A stretch of 15,568 bases of DNA from Dunaliella salina (Eukaryota > Chlorophyta > Chlorophyceae > Chlamydomonadales > Dunaliellaceae): assembly GCA_002284615.2 (NCBI GenBank), contig MU069606.1, positions 372,971-388,538 on the forward strand, given 5' to 3'. Positions 7,516 through 15,367 of the stretch are shown piece after piece (position 1 is the stretch's first letter; each line of letters begins with the position of its first letter). The notes below the pieces were generated by a model. That model was not told the origin of the DNA. It did not search any database and saw nothing but the letters and a program-made list of their open reading frames with translations. The position numbers and the translations under genes were made by a program.

Positions 7516-8176
7516 GCACTCAAAGATGAGGGATTGTTGTTGGACAACCCAAACAGACTTTGATTCCTACTCGCATTTGAGAAAAAACGTTCTGGAAGTC
7601 GGTGATCAATTGCGGTAATGCTTAAAGCATGAAAGCATGCATTGTGTCTAGTCCAGTCAGCCATGTATCAGGAGAGTCATGTGTTATCTTAATGGAAGGA
7701 AGGAGTGTTTCCACGTGTCAAGTGAGCTATGTACCAGCTGAGCCATGAGTCAGGAGAGCCATGGAGGTTTGAGTCCTTGCCCCGGTGCAACCAGCCAAAG
7801 CTGAAACCTGCTGGACCCTTCTCTGGACCTGCCTGAGCAACCCTGCATACTCAGTTTGTGCTTGGTGGGTCCAGGGTGTGGGGCCAGGAAACAGGCAAAA
7901 TCCATGCCTCAAAATGGGTTTGCAGAAAGTTCTCCCTTGGTTTACCTGACCAATAGCGATGGTTGAGCATTTCAACTGGAGCATATTCTGAGGCGCCCAG
8001 GGGCCTGAGGCGGGAGTTCTGGAAAGTGCCCAATTTTGGCAGGTACATGGGGAAAAGCCAAGGCTCAGCACTGGGTCAATGGATCTGAGGGGTCATTTGT
8101 GCGACAGTGATGAGCTAAGCCTGGGCCAACTCGGCACGCCATGACTTGCGCTTGTCGACTTTTTGCCTTTGCATGG
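7516..8176. other. Non-coding, probable intronic DNA with weak short repeats
   Basis: A loose repeat of AGCCATGTATCAGGAGAGTCATG occurs about three times between 7657 and 7765. A 114-codon minus-strand frame covers 7727-8071 but has no recognisable motif. If the candidate exons at 7344 and 12677 belong to one gene, this is intron. Confidence 0.4.
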
Positions 8177-8275
8177 TCACTGGTTAAGTTGGTTAAACTT
8201 AGTTTGCCTGGTAAGCTGGTTAAACTTAGTTTGCCTTTAGGTGTCACTGGTTAAGCTGGTTAAACACCTAAGTCA
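8177..8275 (+). repeat. GGTTAAGCTGGTTAAACTTA tandem repeat, three units
   Basis: TCACTGGTTAAGTTGGTTAA at 8177, TGGTAAGCTGGTTAAACTTA at about 8209 and TCACTGGTTAAGCTGGTTAA at about 8245 form three units of roughly 32-36 bp. Each unit is itself a doublet of CTGGTTAA. Confidence 0.85.
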
Positions 8276-8809
8276 AATCAGGGGCACTGCGCCGAGTCCC
8301 TTTGCTTAAAACAGCTTCCGAATTGGACCGAAACCCTGGAAAGCGCACATCCACATAAGGGCCCCCAAACTTTGCAGGGCATACTTTGAGAAAATCCTTA
8401 ACAAGACATCATACTCGATTGTGGCCAGATGCTGCGCTTGCCTGGTTTCCAAATTTGCACCAATTTTGTTTGGCAGATGCACTCATGCTCAAGTGCCTCA
8501 GGACCAATTTTCACACCCCTACTTTTTCACACAGATGGGTGGGACTGGAAATGAATCCTACATGAAAGTCTAAATCTAAGACAAATTCGGGGCAAAACAT
8601 GCCTTTTGCACCCTTTGCACAGAAAGAGGCCAAATTCATGCAGCTGTGCAACTTAGGAGCACTGGCGCAATGAGAAGTGTAGAAGAACAGATTAAACCAA
8701 TGATAAGTGGATAAAGAAGTGCATTTTTAAATCCATTTCTTGATTACCTTCCAAAAACACAGGCATAGAGCGCAGCTGCACCAGCAATGCACTTTGCAAT
8801 TTTTCAGGC
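8276..8809. other. Unassigned non-coding DNA
   Basis: No repeat, splice-bounded open stretch or RNA gene was recognised over this half kilobase, apart from a slight resemblance of 8655-8680 (GAGCACTGGCGCAATGAGAAGT) to the satellite that follows. Confidence 0.4.
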
Positions 8810-9440
8810 TTTGCGTATTGTAGGCTCATGGTCCTTGCGCGCTGCGAGTACTGCAGATGTGCAAACTTGAAGCCTTGCAACACCGGCACAATGAGTACTA
8901 CAGATGCGCAGACGTGTAACCTCGCAACACTGGTGCAATGAATACTGCAGATGTGCAGGCCTTTCAAAAACGCAAATCTTCCAGTCAGCCACACCAGTAG
9001 TGCATGCTGTGTTCACATGGGCTGTTTGTACTGTAGGCTTGCAGCCCTTGCGCACTGCGAGTGCGCAAGCGTGGCAGCACTGGCATAGTGAGTACTGCAG
9101 ATGTGCAAACTCGTAACCTTGCAACACTGGCGCAATGAGTACCGCAGGTGTGCAGACCTTGCAGAAATGCAGGTCTTCCGCACAGCCACGCAAGCATTGC
9201 ATGTTGCATTTATGCGGGCATTGTGAACTGCAGGCTTGCTGTCCTTGCACACTGTGAGCGCGCAAGCCTGGCAGCTCTGGCGCATGGAGTACTGCAGATG
9301 TGCCAATGTGCAATCTTGCAACACTGGTGCAGTGAGCACTTCAAATGTGCGGACCTTGCAGACATGCAGGCATTGCGCGCAGCCGCACAGGCATATTGCA
9401 CTCTGCAAACAAACAGGCTTGGCATATCATAGACTCACAC
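8810..9440 (+). repeat. About 200-bp satellite, three full units and a partial fourth
   Basis: The marker GTAGGCTY..GYCCTTGCRCRCTGCGAG falls at 8820, 9033 and 9230 (spacings 213 and 197), with a decayed version near 9420. Each unit also contains nested shorter blocks of GCAATGAGTACTGCAGATGTGCA followed by TTGCAACACTGG, repeated two or three times, so this is a higher-order array. PstI-like CTGCAG and TGCGCA motifs recur. Open frames are long on both strands because stops are rare in the unit, not because it is a gene. Confidence 0.92.
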
Positions 9441-10125
9441 TCCTTGTAGCTGCAGGGGAGAGGTCCTGCATGCTCAGAAGTGGGAGGGGCTGTTGCTTCC
9501 TTATCTCAAGCATGCATGCCCAGCCTGACTTACAGTCCTTTTAGTCGTAAGGGTGACCCAAAAAAGAAGAGAGGAGGGAAGTCTGTGCCAGCTGAGGGCC
9601 GCGTGCATCATCAAGTAGAAGTTCCCTAGCCAGCAAGGATCCCTAGCTGTTGAGGCAAGGGCCCCAGCAGTCCTTATGCGCTTTAAGAGCTGTCAAGGGG
9701 GGACTGTGACTGTGATTTACTCAACATCTTCCCGGTGCTTTCAGTAGTCATAAGTGGGTGATTTCAGGTGCTAGACTCAGGCCAAGATGGGGTGCCCTCG
9801 ATGGCTGAGGATCCTATAATGCCTTTGAAGCCCAAAGCAAATAGATCTCAGATAGGTCTCTTGTAGTAAGCTTGCATTGCTTTGGGGCTTCACAAAGAAA
9901 CTGATAAATCATCATGGGTGACTGCGCTGTCCACACATTCAAAGCAGACATATATTAGAGGGAGGACGTCAGGGAGTGAGCACACGTTTGCGGGTGCACA
10001 CTGTGCATGCTGCAATGCACTCCTGTGCCAACATAAGGAAAACATATATGGTTCCATCTCCTCATCAGCATGACTCATGGACACTTTTTTGGTTGTCTGA
10101 AGGGCTCATTATTTTCATCTTCTCC
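9441..10125. other. Unassigned non-coding DNA
   Basis: Nothing recognisable was found. No open stretch here combines a clear acceptor, donor and coding-like composition. If the + strand gene is real this is intron. Confidence 0.35.
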
Positions 10126-10129
10126 CTGC

Positions 10130-10330
10130 TTGCCAAAACAGGTCCATGTGGTAATCCACTTGCCGCACCCAGCTCATCCTAGCTGCACTGAATTGCTCAT
10201 TTATTCTTTCTCTGCCTGGCTTGCACAACAGATCCTTGAGGTAAATCACTTGATACACCCATGTCATCCATTTGCCCTCTCTCCCCTTCCTTGTCAAACA
10301 GATCCATGGGGTAAACACTTGACAAACCCA
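10130..10330 (+). repeat. Microexon-like array 1: three units of acceptor, 9 nt, donor
   Basis: Three units share pyrimidine-rich DNA, then TTGCCAAAACAG-like sequence, nine bases, and GTAAACCACTTGACACACCC-like sequence. The nine-base segments are GTCCATGTG (10142-10150), ATCCTTGAG (10232-10240) and ATCCATGGG (10302-10310). All three keep CAG on the left and GTAA on the right. Unit spacings are 90 and 70 bp. A nine-base exon would add three residues (such as Ile-Leu-Glu) without changing frame. Alternatively this is a minisatellite derived from one intron junction. The same family returns at 12345-12640. Confidence 0.7.
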
Positions 10331-10477
10331 AGTAAAGGCCATTTTTCCAGAGTGGGCTACCTGAGGCCCTAAATCAGGTGGTTTTTATATGCTTATTCCA
10401 TATGAGCGCCGCAACTGGTGAATTTGAAACTTGGTAGCCTGTTTTGGTTTTGCTAGTGCTGAAGTTTATTTTCAACC

Positions 10478-10635
10478 AAATGGGGCGCACGTCCCTAATC
10501 AGCCGCGGCGTGAATCCTTGTTTTTACCACCAAATCTCCATATCTGACCACCCACTGCACCAAATTGGATTATTTTAGGTGATTTGGAGTCCCTGTAATA
10601 AAAGAATATCATTGCAAAAAAAATGAAATGGCAAG
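10478..10635 (-). repeat. Dispersed repeat family, second copy, distal part
   Basis: Read on the minus strand, this matches about 4615-4755: AATGATATTCTTTTAT, then GACTCCAAATCAC, then AATTTGGTGC, then TTCACGCCGC..CTGATTAGG. Similarity stops near 10635, just before a perfect palindrome at 10643. The proximal part of the same element is at 12060-12160. Confidence 0.75.
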
Positions 10636-10642
10636 TGGGGGA

Positions 10643-10679
10643 AGCGTCGCAAGCGACGCTGAAAAATTGGCAAAACTAG
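10643..10679 (+). other. GC-rich palindrome followed by CTAG: possible Helitron 3' end
   Basis: AGCGTCGCAAGCGACGCT at 10643-10660 is an 8-bp perfect stem with a 2-base loop. Fifteen bases later comes CTAG (10676-10679) followed by T. Helitron 3' ends have a short GC-rich hairpin about 10-12 bases before a terminal CTRR and insert between A and T, so the layout fits. No Rep/helicase gene and no matching TC 5' end were located, and a chance palindrome at a repeat junction is equally possible. Confidence 0.35.
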
Positions 10680-10739
10680 TCTCTCACTGACTGATGATGT
10701 CAGTCTCGACTCCCTTGACTTGCAAGAGACGCAGCACCC

Positions 10740-11200
10740 TCGGCAGCATTTGAGCATGCCATGATGCATGTGCAAGTGTGACTGCTTTACCAATGAGCAT
10801 TGCTTTGTGCACTGCAGCATGCATTACTGCATGCATGTGTGCATTGCTGCATGTTGTGTATGTGCATGGTGCACAGAGATTTGCAGAAGTCTGTAGAACT
10901 CTGCACCATGTTTGCGTCATGGCAGAATTCTGCATCGTGTTTGCGGTATGTATCCACAGTGCACTACTACATGCATGGCTTTGCACATTGTTACGCGCAT
11001 TTGCATGCATCTTTGCATGCATCTTTGCATGCATCTTTGCATGCATCACTGCATGTATGGCTGTGTGTTTTGCTGCATGGATTCATGCATGCACGGTTGT
11101 GGGCACTGCTGCATGGATTACTTCGCGCATCGCTGCAGGCTGTGGTTGTGCATTATGCATGACAACATTGCATGCCTTGTTCATGCATGCACACACTTGA
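10740..11200 (+). repeat. TGCATG-rich low-complexity region with a 12-bp tandem core
   Basis: TGCATG and GCATGCAT palindromes recur every 10-20 bases. At 11001-11048 they form four tandem copies of TTGCATGCATCT. The surrounding text is a looser array of GCATG with C/T-rich spacers. Open frames (MHAK repeats on -, CMHL or ACIF repeats on +) come from the period of 12. It sits inside the segment that splits the dispersed repeat. Confidence 0.85.
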
Positions 11201-11209
11201 GTGTACCAT

Positions 11210-11509
11210 GTTTGATGTTCACAGCCAGCTATACTCATTTACACCCTTCCACAGTCAACAGCAGGCTCCAGAGGCCCTTTCGCCTACCCAAAAGGGCAGG
11301 GTTGCAGGAGCAACTCCACATTGCATAAGCGAACTTCTGTGTGCGCACCCCTCCAATCGCGATGCTCATCACACCAACAAACATGAGATAAATCACATCA
11401 AAATTGGAATCACGTATATCTGCTGGCTAAGCGGCAAGCTAGACAATTAACCATGGAATTCTTGGAATGGACCATCCCCAGACCCCAGACTCAGCAGCAT
11501 TGCGTAGGC

Positions 11510-11510
<1 letters not shown>
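11210..11510. other. Unassigned non-coding DNA
   Basis: No repeat or coding signal was recognised between the TGCATG region and the TG tract. Confidence 0.4.

Positions 11511-11513
<3 letters not shown>

Positions 11514-11604
<91 letters not shown>
11514..11604 (+). repeat. (TG)n microsatellite
   Basis: An uninterrupted TG run of about 45 repeats, edged by GCGTGCGTG on the left and GCGTGCT on the right. It is opposite in direction to the CA tract at 6316-6398. Poly Cys-Val and Thr-His frames over it are artefacts. Confidence 0.97.
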
Positions 11605-11608
<4 letters not shown>

Positions 11609-12032
11609 CTAATTGAGACCTCAACATTGGTGCTGTTCTGAGGGCCTGAGGTGGCTCTCTCGTAGGCGGGCCCAGGGGAATTGGGACACGTCAGCTTCTT
11701 GTGGCTACCAAAATATTCCAATTGCAGCGCCCGTTGAATTGACCGGCCACCCAAACACAAATTCTCCAGTAAACTTTTTTGTTGTTAAGCATGCCAAGCG
11801 CCAGGACGAGAGGTGCACTGGGCAAGCCATGCTGGCCACCTTCTGCTCAGCTACCAGACAGGAGTTTTCCAGAACTCTTTGCACAGGGCTTCTCCCACTA
11901 AACTGACACTGCAGTGCTGCATAAACTTTTTTGCTTGGTGTAAATGCCAGGTTTCAGGGTGGTTGTTGCCCTGGGCGGGCCAGGGCAGCCAGGTGTGAAC
12001 TTTACCGGAAGCCAGCAAACCTAGGGGCTCAC
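11605..12032 (+). other. Unassigned region with one weak exon candidate
   Basis: ACTTTTTTGTTGTTAAG is a fair acceptor ending at 11789. The frame after it reads HAKRQDERCTGQAMLATF and stays open to TGA at 11904-11906, with a possible GTGCAC donor at 11813. The peptide is not recognised. The signal is too weak to call an exon. Confidence 0.25.
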
Positions 12033-12048
12033 GCCCCATGGATGGGGC
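12033..12048. repeat. Short palindrome GCCCCATGGATGGGGC
   Basis: A 7-bp stem with a 2-base loop lies about ten bases inside the right edge (near 12058) of the segment that splits the dispersed repeat. Its counterpart at the left edge is the palindrome at 10643-10660. The two stems differ in sequence. Confidence 0.55.
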
Positions 12049-12059
12049 TTCGCCAAGAA

Positions 12060-12160
12060 GACCCAGTGGTTGGTGGAATGTGACAATTTTTACCATTTCC
12101 CATAAAAAGCACAGTTTTGGGGATTACATGACCCATGTGAGCTTTAACACAGTCTATCTA
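12060..12160 (-). repeat. Dispersed repeat family, second copy, proximal part
   Basis: On the minus strand this gives CTTTTTATGGGAAATGG, AAAATTG and CCACCAACCACTGGG, matching 4555-4602. Weaker similarity (CTCACATGGGTCATGTAATC against CTCATAGTGCACGTAAACCC) continues to about 12150. It is the other half of the copy at 10478-10635. Confidence 0.75.
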
Positions 12161-12344
12161 GGCACACAGGGCGACATGCGCATTTCAAAGCACATGCGCG
12201 GGTAGTTTGTTATGCCAGCTGCATTTTAAAGTCAGATTTGTCTCAAATGGGTCAAGTGGCTGTGAGTTACTGCACTTTGCAAATCGCAAAAAAAGGAGCA
12301 ACTTTGGGCGTTTGCTCAGTTAGCTCCCTCTGCCGTTTTCCCAT

Positions 12345-12645
12345 TTCCTTGCAAAACAGATCCAGGAGGTAAAGCACTTGACGCACTGAACCCATCCTTG
12401 CTGGACTGAAGTGCTCCTTGTTTCCAACCCTCCCTCCCTTGCAAAACGGATCCATTAGGGAAACCACTTGACACGCCCAAGCCATCCTAGCTGGTCCCTA
12501 CGAAGGACTGCTCATTTTTCCTGACTCCCCCTTCCTTGCTTGCAAAAGGGATCCACGAGGTGAACATTTGATGCACCCAAGTCATCCATTTTTCCTTTCT
12601 CCCCTTCCTTGCCAAACAGATTTATGAGGTGAACCACTTGACACA
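12345..12645 (+). repeat. Microexon-like array 2: four units of acceptor, 9 nt, donor
   Basis: The units are homologous to 10130-10330. The nine-base segments are ATCCAGGAG (12360-12368), ATCCATTAG (12450-12458), ATCCACGAG (12551-12559) and ATTTATGAG (12620-12628). The first and last keep both CAG and GTAA/GTGA. The second has lost both signals and gained an in-frame stop. The third keeps the donor but has AAGG in place of the acceptor CAG. Spacings are 90, 101 and 69 bp, mirroring 90 and 70 in array 1. The last unit lies 48 bp upstream of the 12677 exon and is in the same frame. Without splicing the same text reads LAKQI-x-E, so a longer exon is an alternative. Confidence 0.7.
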
Positions 12646-12676
12646 CCCAAGCCATCCTAATTGGTCCCCATTAAAG

Positions 12677-12742
12677 AGGGACCCTCCTGAAGTTCTGGCT
12701 GCCAGGGAGCAAGAGTGGAAGCCACCTACGCCTTTTGATCAG
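12677..12742 (+). CDS. Candidate 66-nt internal exon, acidic/basic Pro-rich peptide
   Basis: The exon is 22 codons, phase 0 at both ends, starting RDPPEVLAAREQEWK and ending in a Pro-Thr-Pro-Phe-Asp-Gln run. The donor CAG/GTATGT is strong. The acceptor (CCCCATTAAAG) is weaker in pyrimidines, but a CTAAT branch-like motif lies about 20 bases upstream (12656-12660). If the preceding 9-nt unit is spliced to it, the intron between would be only 48 bp. The protein family is not recognised. The conserved copy 191 bp downstream keeps the first 12 residues nearly intact (V to I), which suggests the segment was under coding constraint when duplicated. Confidence 0.45.
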
Positions 12743-12867
12743 GTATGTCCCTGTGACTACTGCATTGCTGTGGTGGGAGTTGTTGCCATGACAAGTGTGC
12801 GCGGAGCTAAAACTGAGCTTGATACAAAAGAGAAGAGCCAAGTCATTTTAACTGGTCCCCACCAAAG

Positions 12868-12926
12868 AGAGACCCTCCAGAAATTTTGGCGGCCAGGGAG
12901 CAGAGTGGAAGCCACCTTCTGACCAG
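12868..12926 (+). pseudogene. Duplicate of the 12677 exon with net 7-base loss
   Basis: It reads RDPPEILAAREQ like the upstream copy, then a missing A in the GAGCAAGAG region shifts the frame. A further six bases are lost before the GACCAG/GTGTGT donor, so its length (59 nt) is no longer divisible by three. Used with the upstream copy it would break frame. It may be a dead duplicate, or an alternative exon with a different downstream phase. Confidence 0.5.
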
Positions 12927-13013
12927 GTGTGTTGCTACAACAATTGCAGTGCTGGGGCAAGAGTTGTTGCCATGACAAGTGAGCGTGGTATCAAAATTGT
13001 ACGAGATGTACAG

Positions 13014-13121
13014 GGGAAGGGCCAGAAAAGGGAGGCGCTTGACTACATGAGTGGAGATAAAGAAGAAAGTAAAGAAGAAGAGCCAAAAGTTGATGCCCTA
13101 GCAAGGCAACAGATAGAATAA
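13014..13121 (+). CDS. Candidate terminal coding exon, Lys/Glu-rich C terminus
   Basis: An acceptor GAGATGTACAG precedes a 35-codon open stretch ending in TAA at 13119-13121. It contains REALDYMSGDKEESKEEE and ends ALARQQIE. Low-complexity Lys/Glu content followed by a short helical tail is typical of the end of a coiled-coil or intrinsically disordered protein. Phase 0 at the acceptor matches the candidate exons at 7344 and 12677, so the three could form one transcript. The acceptor has a poor pyrimidine tract, and the frame is also open upstream through 12927, so the exon could start earlier. Family not recognised. Confidence 0.4.
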   Translation, partial: GKGQKREALDYMSGDKEESKEEEPKVDALARQQIE

Positions 13122-13340
13122 GTGGAAAGGAAAGGCAAGGGTTGCATAGCTGTACCTACCTACAGGGGCACCTGAGCTGAAGCAAAAACACATAAAGAGT
13201 GCCATGAGTGGAGACGCTTGGTTGTAAAGCTTGGAGCTGCAAATGCCTGGATTGACTTTCTGCATGGGAAGCGCTCGCAAAGACACTAGGCGCACTTTGA
13301 TGCAACGCGCACTCGGCCGAGCTGGTGCTCCTATGTATGT
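13122..13340. other. Downstream flank, no gene seen
   Basis: If the 13014 exon is terminal this would contain its 3' untranslated region. No AATAAA signal is present close by. A TGTAA-type element (GGTTGTAAAG, about 13220) is present, which some green algae use near polyadenylation sites, but one occurrence is weak evidence. Confidence 0.3.
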
Positions 13341-13462
13341 GCGCTGTATGTACACATGTATCAAAAGCTAGTTCCAGCGCTGTATGTTTGATGCATGTAT
13401 TTGAAGCTATTATGTACGCTGCATAGAAGCTCGTATGTATGCATGTTTTAGAAGCTTGAAGG
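13341..13462 (+). repeat. About 37-bp degenerate repeat of GCTGTATGTATGCATGTATYAGAAGCT
   Basis: Units start near 13343, 13379 and 13418 and share GCTGYATG, ATGCATGTAT and GAAGCT. Spacing is 36 and 39 bp. No coding signal. Confidence 0.7.
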
Positions 13463-14126
13463 AGATCAAAGCAGAGTGACTGAAGGCTTGAAGTCAGCCC
13501 CCCAATCCCTGTGTGATATCATGCCTATTGCCAATTGGGCCACTTCTGCTATTTCTGAGCACACTACCTGAAAGCTAGTAAAAAAAGTAGTTTTTGAGTG
13601 CTGAGCTGGTCCCATTTGGTGAACTGCGCTGTGCGCAAGGCCTGCATGTTTGCGCACTCAACCAGCAAAACTCACCCCCTGTGTGCCCTAACCCTCCAGC
13701 TGCATCCCCAAGCCTCCAAGTGGACCCCAGGATGGGCCCTGAGTGCACAGGTGGCCAGCTGATGCAAGCTGGCGGGAGGCTTTTTTGGGGGTACCCAAAA
13801 TTCAGGAAAGTGATGAAGATAGGGGATGGCTTTCTTTTATTATTTAATAAAATTTTGATGCTTCTGCGGAATGTTGGGACGGGGTCCGGATTTCAAACGC
13901 TTATTTCGTTCAATTTTCCGCTCACAGCCACACATGCAAGGCAGCAAACTTTTCCTTGGAATCAATCAGAAGAAAAAAATCAAATTAAATTCAGCAGAAA
14001 ACTTTTGCAAACTCAAAATTCTGGTTTGATTAGTTTGCAAGAATTGTCATGGTAACTACATTGATTCCCTCGCATGTGTCTCACCCAGCAAAAACTCGGG
14101 AGAAATAGGCTCCAGCAATTTTGCAG
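13463..14126. other. Intergenic candidate: GC-rich block then AT-rich block
   Basis: 13670-13790 is C/G-rich with no repeat. 13825-14050 is markedly richer in A and T, including TTTTATTATTTAATAAAATTTT (13836-13857). This AT-rich stretch precedes the candidate first exon at 14156 and could be promoter or 5' flank, but no TATA box or other element can be assigned with confidence. Confidence 0.35.
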
Positions 14127-14155
14127 AGCCCAGCAGCTCCTCCCTGGCGCCCATC

Positions 14156-14260
14156 ATGGCAGCCCACGGTTTCAATGTTGATGCTGACAACCCCATGCGT
14201 CAGCCAGGACAAACAGCGGGCGCGGAGGTGGCCTATCGGGGCTTGGCCAGACCTCCCTGG
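14156..14260 (+). CDS. Candidate first coding exon of a second gene, 35 codons
   Basis: The ATG at 14156 has A at -3 and G at +4. The frame runs 35 codons, beginning MAAHGFNVDADNPMRQPG and ending in GLARPPW, to a CCTGG/GTATGC donor at 14261, phase 0. Third positions are G/C-rich compared with the AT-rich DNA before it. Reading through the donor gives only 13 more codons before TAA. The frame is also open upstream (PSSSSLAPI) as far as an acceptor-like TTTTGCAG ending at 14126, so it could be an internal exon from 14127. The family is not recognised. No following exon was found before the window end. Confidence 0.45.
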
Positions 14261-15253
14261 GTATGCATGTCTGTCCGTGCGATGAAAATCCGACGAGCAT
14301 AAGAGCCCCTCCCAACAGCCCAAAACCACTTGCAACATTACCAGCAAGCTTCCCAAGCACTCGCTGCTGCAGTTAGGGCTTGAGCAGGGTCCCTCAGAAA
14401 ATGGCTATTACCAGGTGTGACCGAGAAGTGCAAGCTTCTAGTACATCTTATGCTCCTTAATTACTCAAATATGAATAGAAAAGATCTGCCACCTTAAAAC
14501 ACGCACTGGTGTGCCCAAATGAAAGAAATGCCTGTTTTTGCACAAAGCTCCAACTCAGCCACATCCAGGTGTCCTGAACATGCCAGACTAGCCATTACCC
14601 TCAAACAAGCAATCCCTCGTACTCTGAAGTGGGTAAAACATGTCCGGCAGGATATCATCCATTTTTGGCATGGGATTGGGGGGCTGAAGAATGAATGACA
14701 GGGAGTTCTTTTCAAACGCTCACATAAACACACCTGTGAGGGCTTGCAGTTGTTGCAGTACCCCTTGATTTGCTACTTCTAGCGTTCATCATTTCATGGT
14801 AAACAAAGCCTGGGTCTACGTGCAAACTTGGAGGTGTAGTTAGTGGGTAAGGAGCACGTAGGTGTTAAGTTTGGCTGAGTGCAGGAACATGCTGGACACA
14901 ACAGAGTCCACTGCATGGACACGCGCAGCGCTAAAAGACTGCAAGCTTCCAATCAAGCTTTCAGGTTGTGCGTTCAAATTTGGTGGGGACAAGCAGCTGG
15001 CAAAGGGCGAGGTAAACCACAAGGATTTAGCGCATGGTATCTTACACAGTGCAAAAGATGGAGTCCTCTCCTGTGAAAAAAAAGGCATGGCCCCTCAACT
15101 TGGTCATTCTGCATTTGCTTCCTTGAAAGTATACAGGTGATGCTTTCTCCCACGTGTGGACCTGAGTTGTGGGAAAATGCTGGCACTGCAAACCGGGCAC
15201 ATGCAGAAACAGAAAAATCACCCACAATGACAGCAAGCGCGCCCTCACCGCAA
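14261..15253. other. Unassigned DNA, possibly first intron of the 14156 gene
   Basis: A 92-codon frame at 14862-15140 (LSGCAFKFGGDKQLAKGE within it) has no splice support and no recognised motif. A TAGTTAGTGGG..GGAGCAC and GCGTTCAAATTTGG pair near 14837 and 14968 faintly recalls polymerase III boxes but is too far apart for a tRNA. Nothing else is identifiable. Confidence 0.35.
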
Positions 15254-15270
15254 GGGGGAAGGGGGGGGGC
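15254..15270 (+). repeat. G-rich run AAGGGGGAAGGGGGGGGG
   Basis: Two adjacent G tracts are separated by AA. Together with the runs at 811-837 and 1307-1323 it is one of three poly-G sites that could form quadruplexes. It is short and isolated. Confidence 0.8.
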
Positions 15271-15367
15271 ACACAAGGTTATAGCAGCATCTCCCCTCAT
15301 GCTTTTATTGTCCCAATGCATTGTCCCTCTTTTTATATGAATTTATATTGCAAGGATTTCACAGGAG

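Larger units (their letters stand above)
12650..13030 (+). repeat. 191-bp tandem duplication containing the 12677 exon
   Basis: Two consecutive units begin at TGGTCCCCATTAAAGAGGG (12662) and TGGTCCCCACCAAAGAGAG (12853), 191 bp apart. Both contain the exon, a GTATGT or GTGTGT donor, then GAGTTGTTGCCATGACAAGTG and an AGAAGAGCC or GGAAGGGCC end. The second unit leads straight into the candidate last exon at 13014. Confidence 0.88.

Noticed and set aside
7320..7664. Minus-strand frames with repeated LLSQFCQFLLSSANF-like hydrophobic segments as a membrane protein
   Set aside because: They are the complement of the ATTGGCTGAGGAGAGCA duplication; the + strand exon with AG/GT borders explains the region better.
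8804..9408. Several 100-170-codon minus-strand frames rich in Cys, Ala and His
   Set aside because: They follow the 200-bp satellite, are open in more than one frame and on both strands, and shift frame between units.
14829..14985. tRNA or tRNA-derived SINE, from TAGTTAGTGGG..GGAGCAC and GCGTTCAAATTTGG
   Set aside because: The two box-like motifs are about 130 bp apart, no acceptor or anticodon stem pairs, and no A-rich tail or target duplication was seen.
14862..15140. 92-codon + strand frame
   Set aside because: Composition is not coding-like, overlapping frames on the other strand are equally long, and no motif is recognised.
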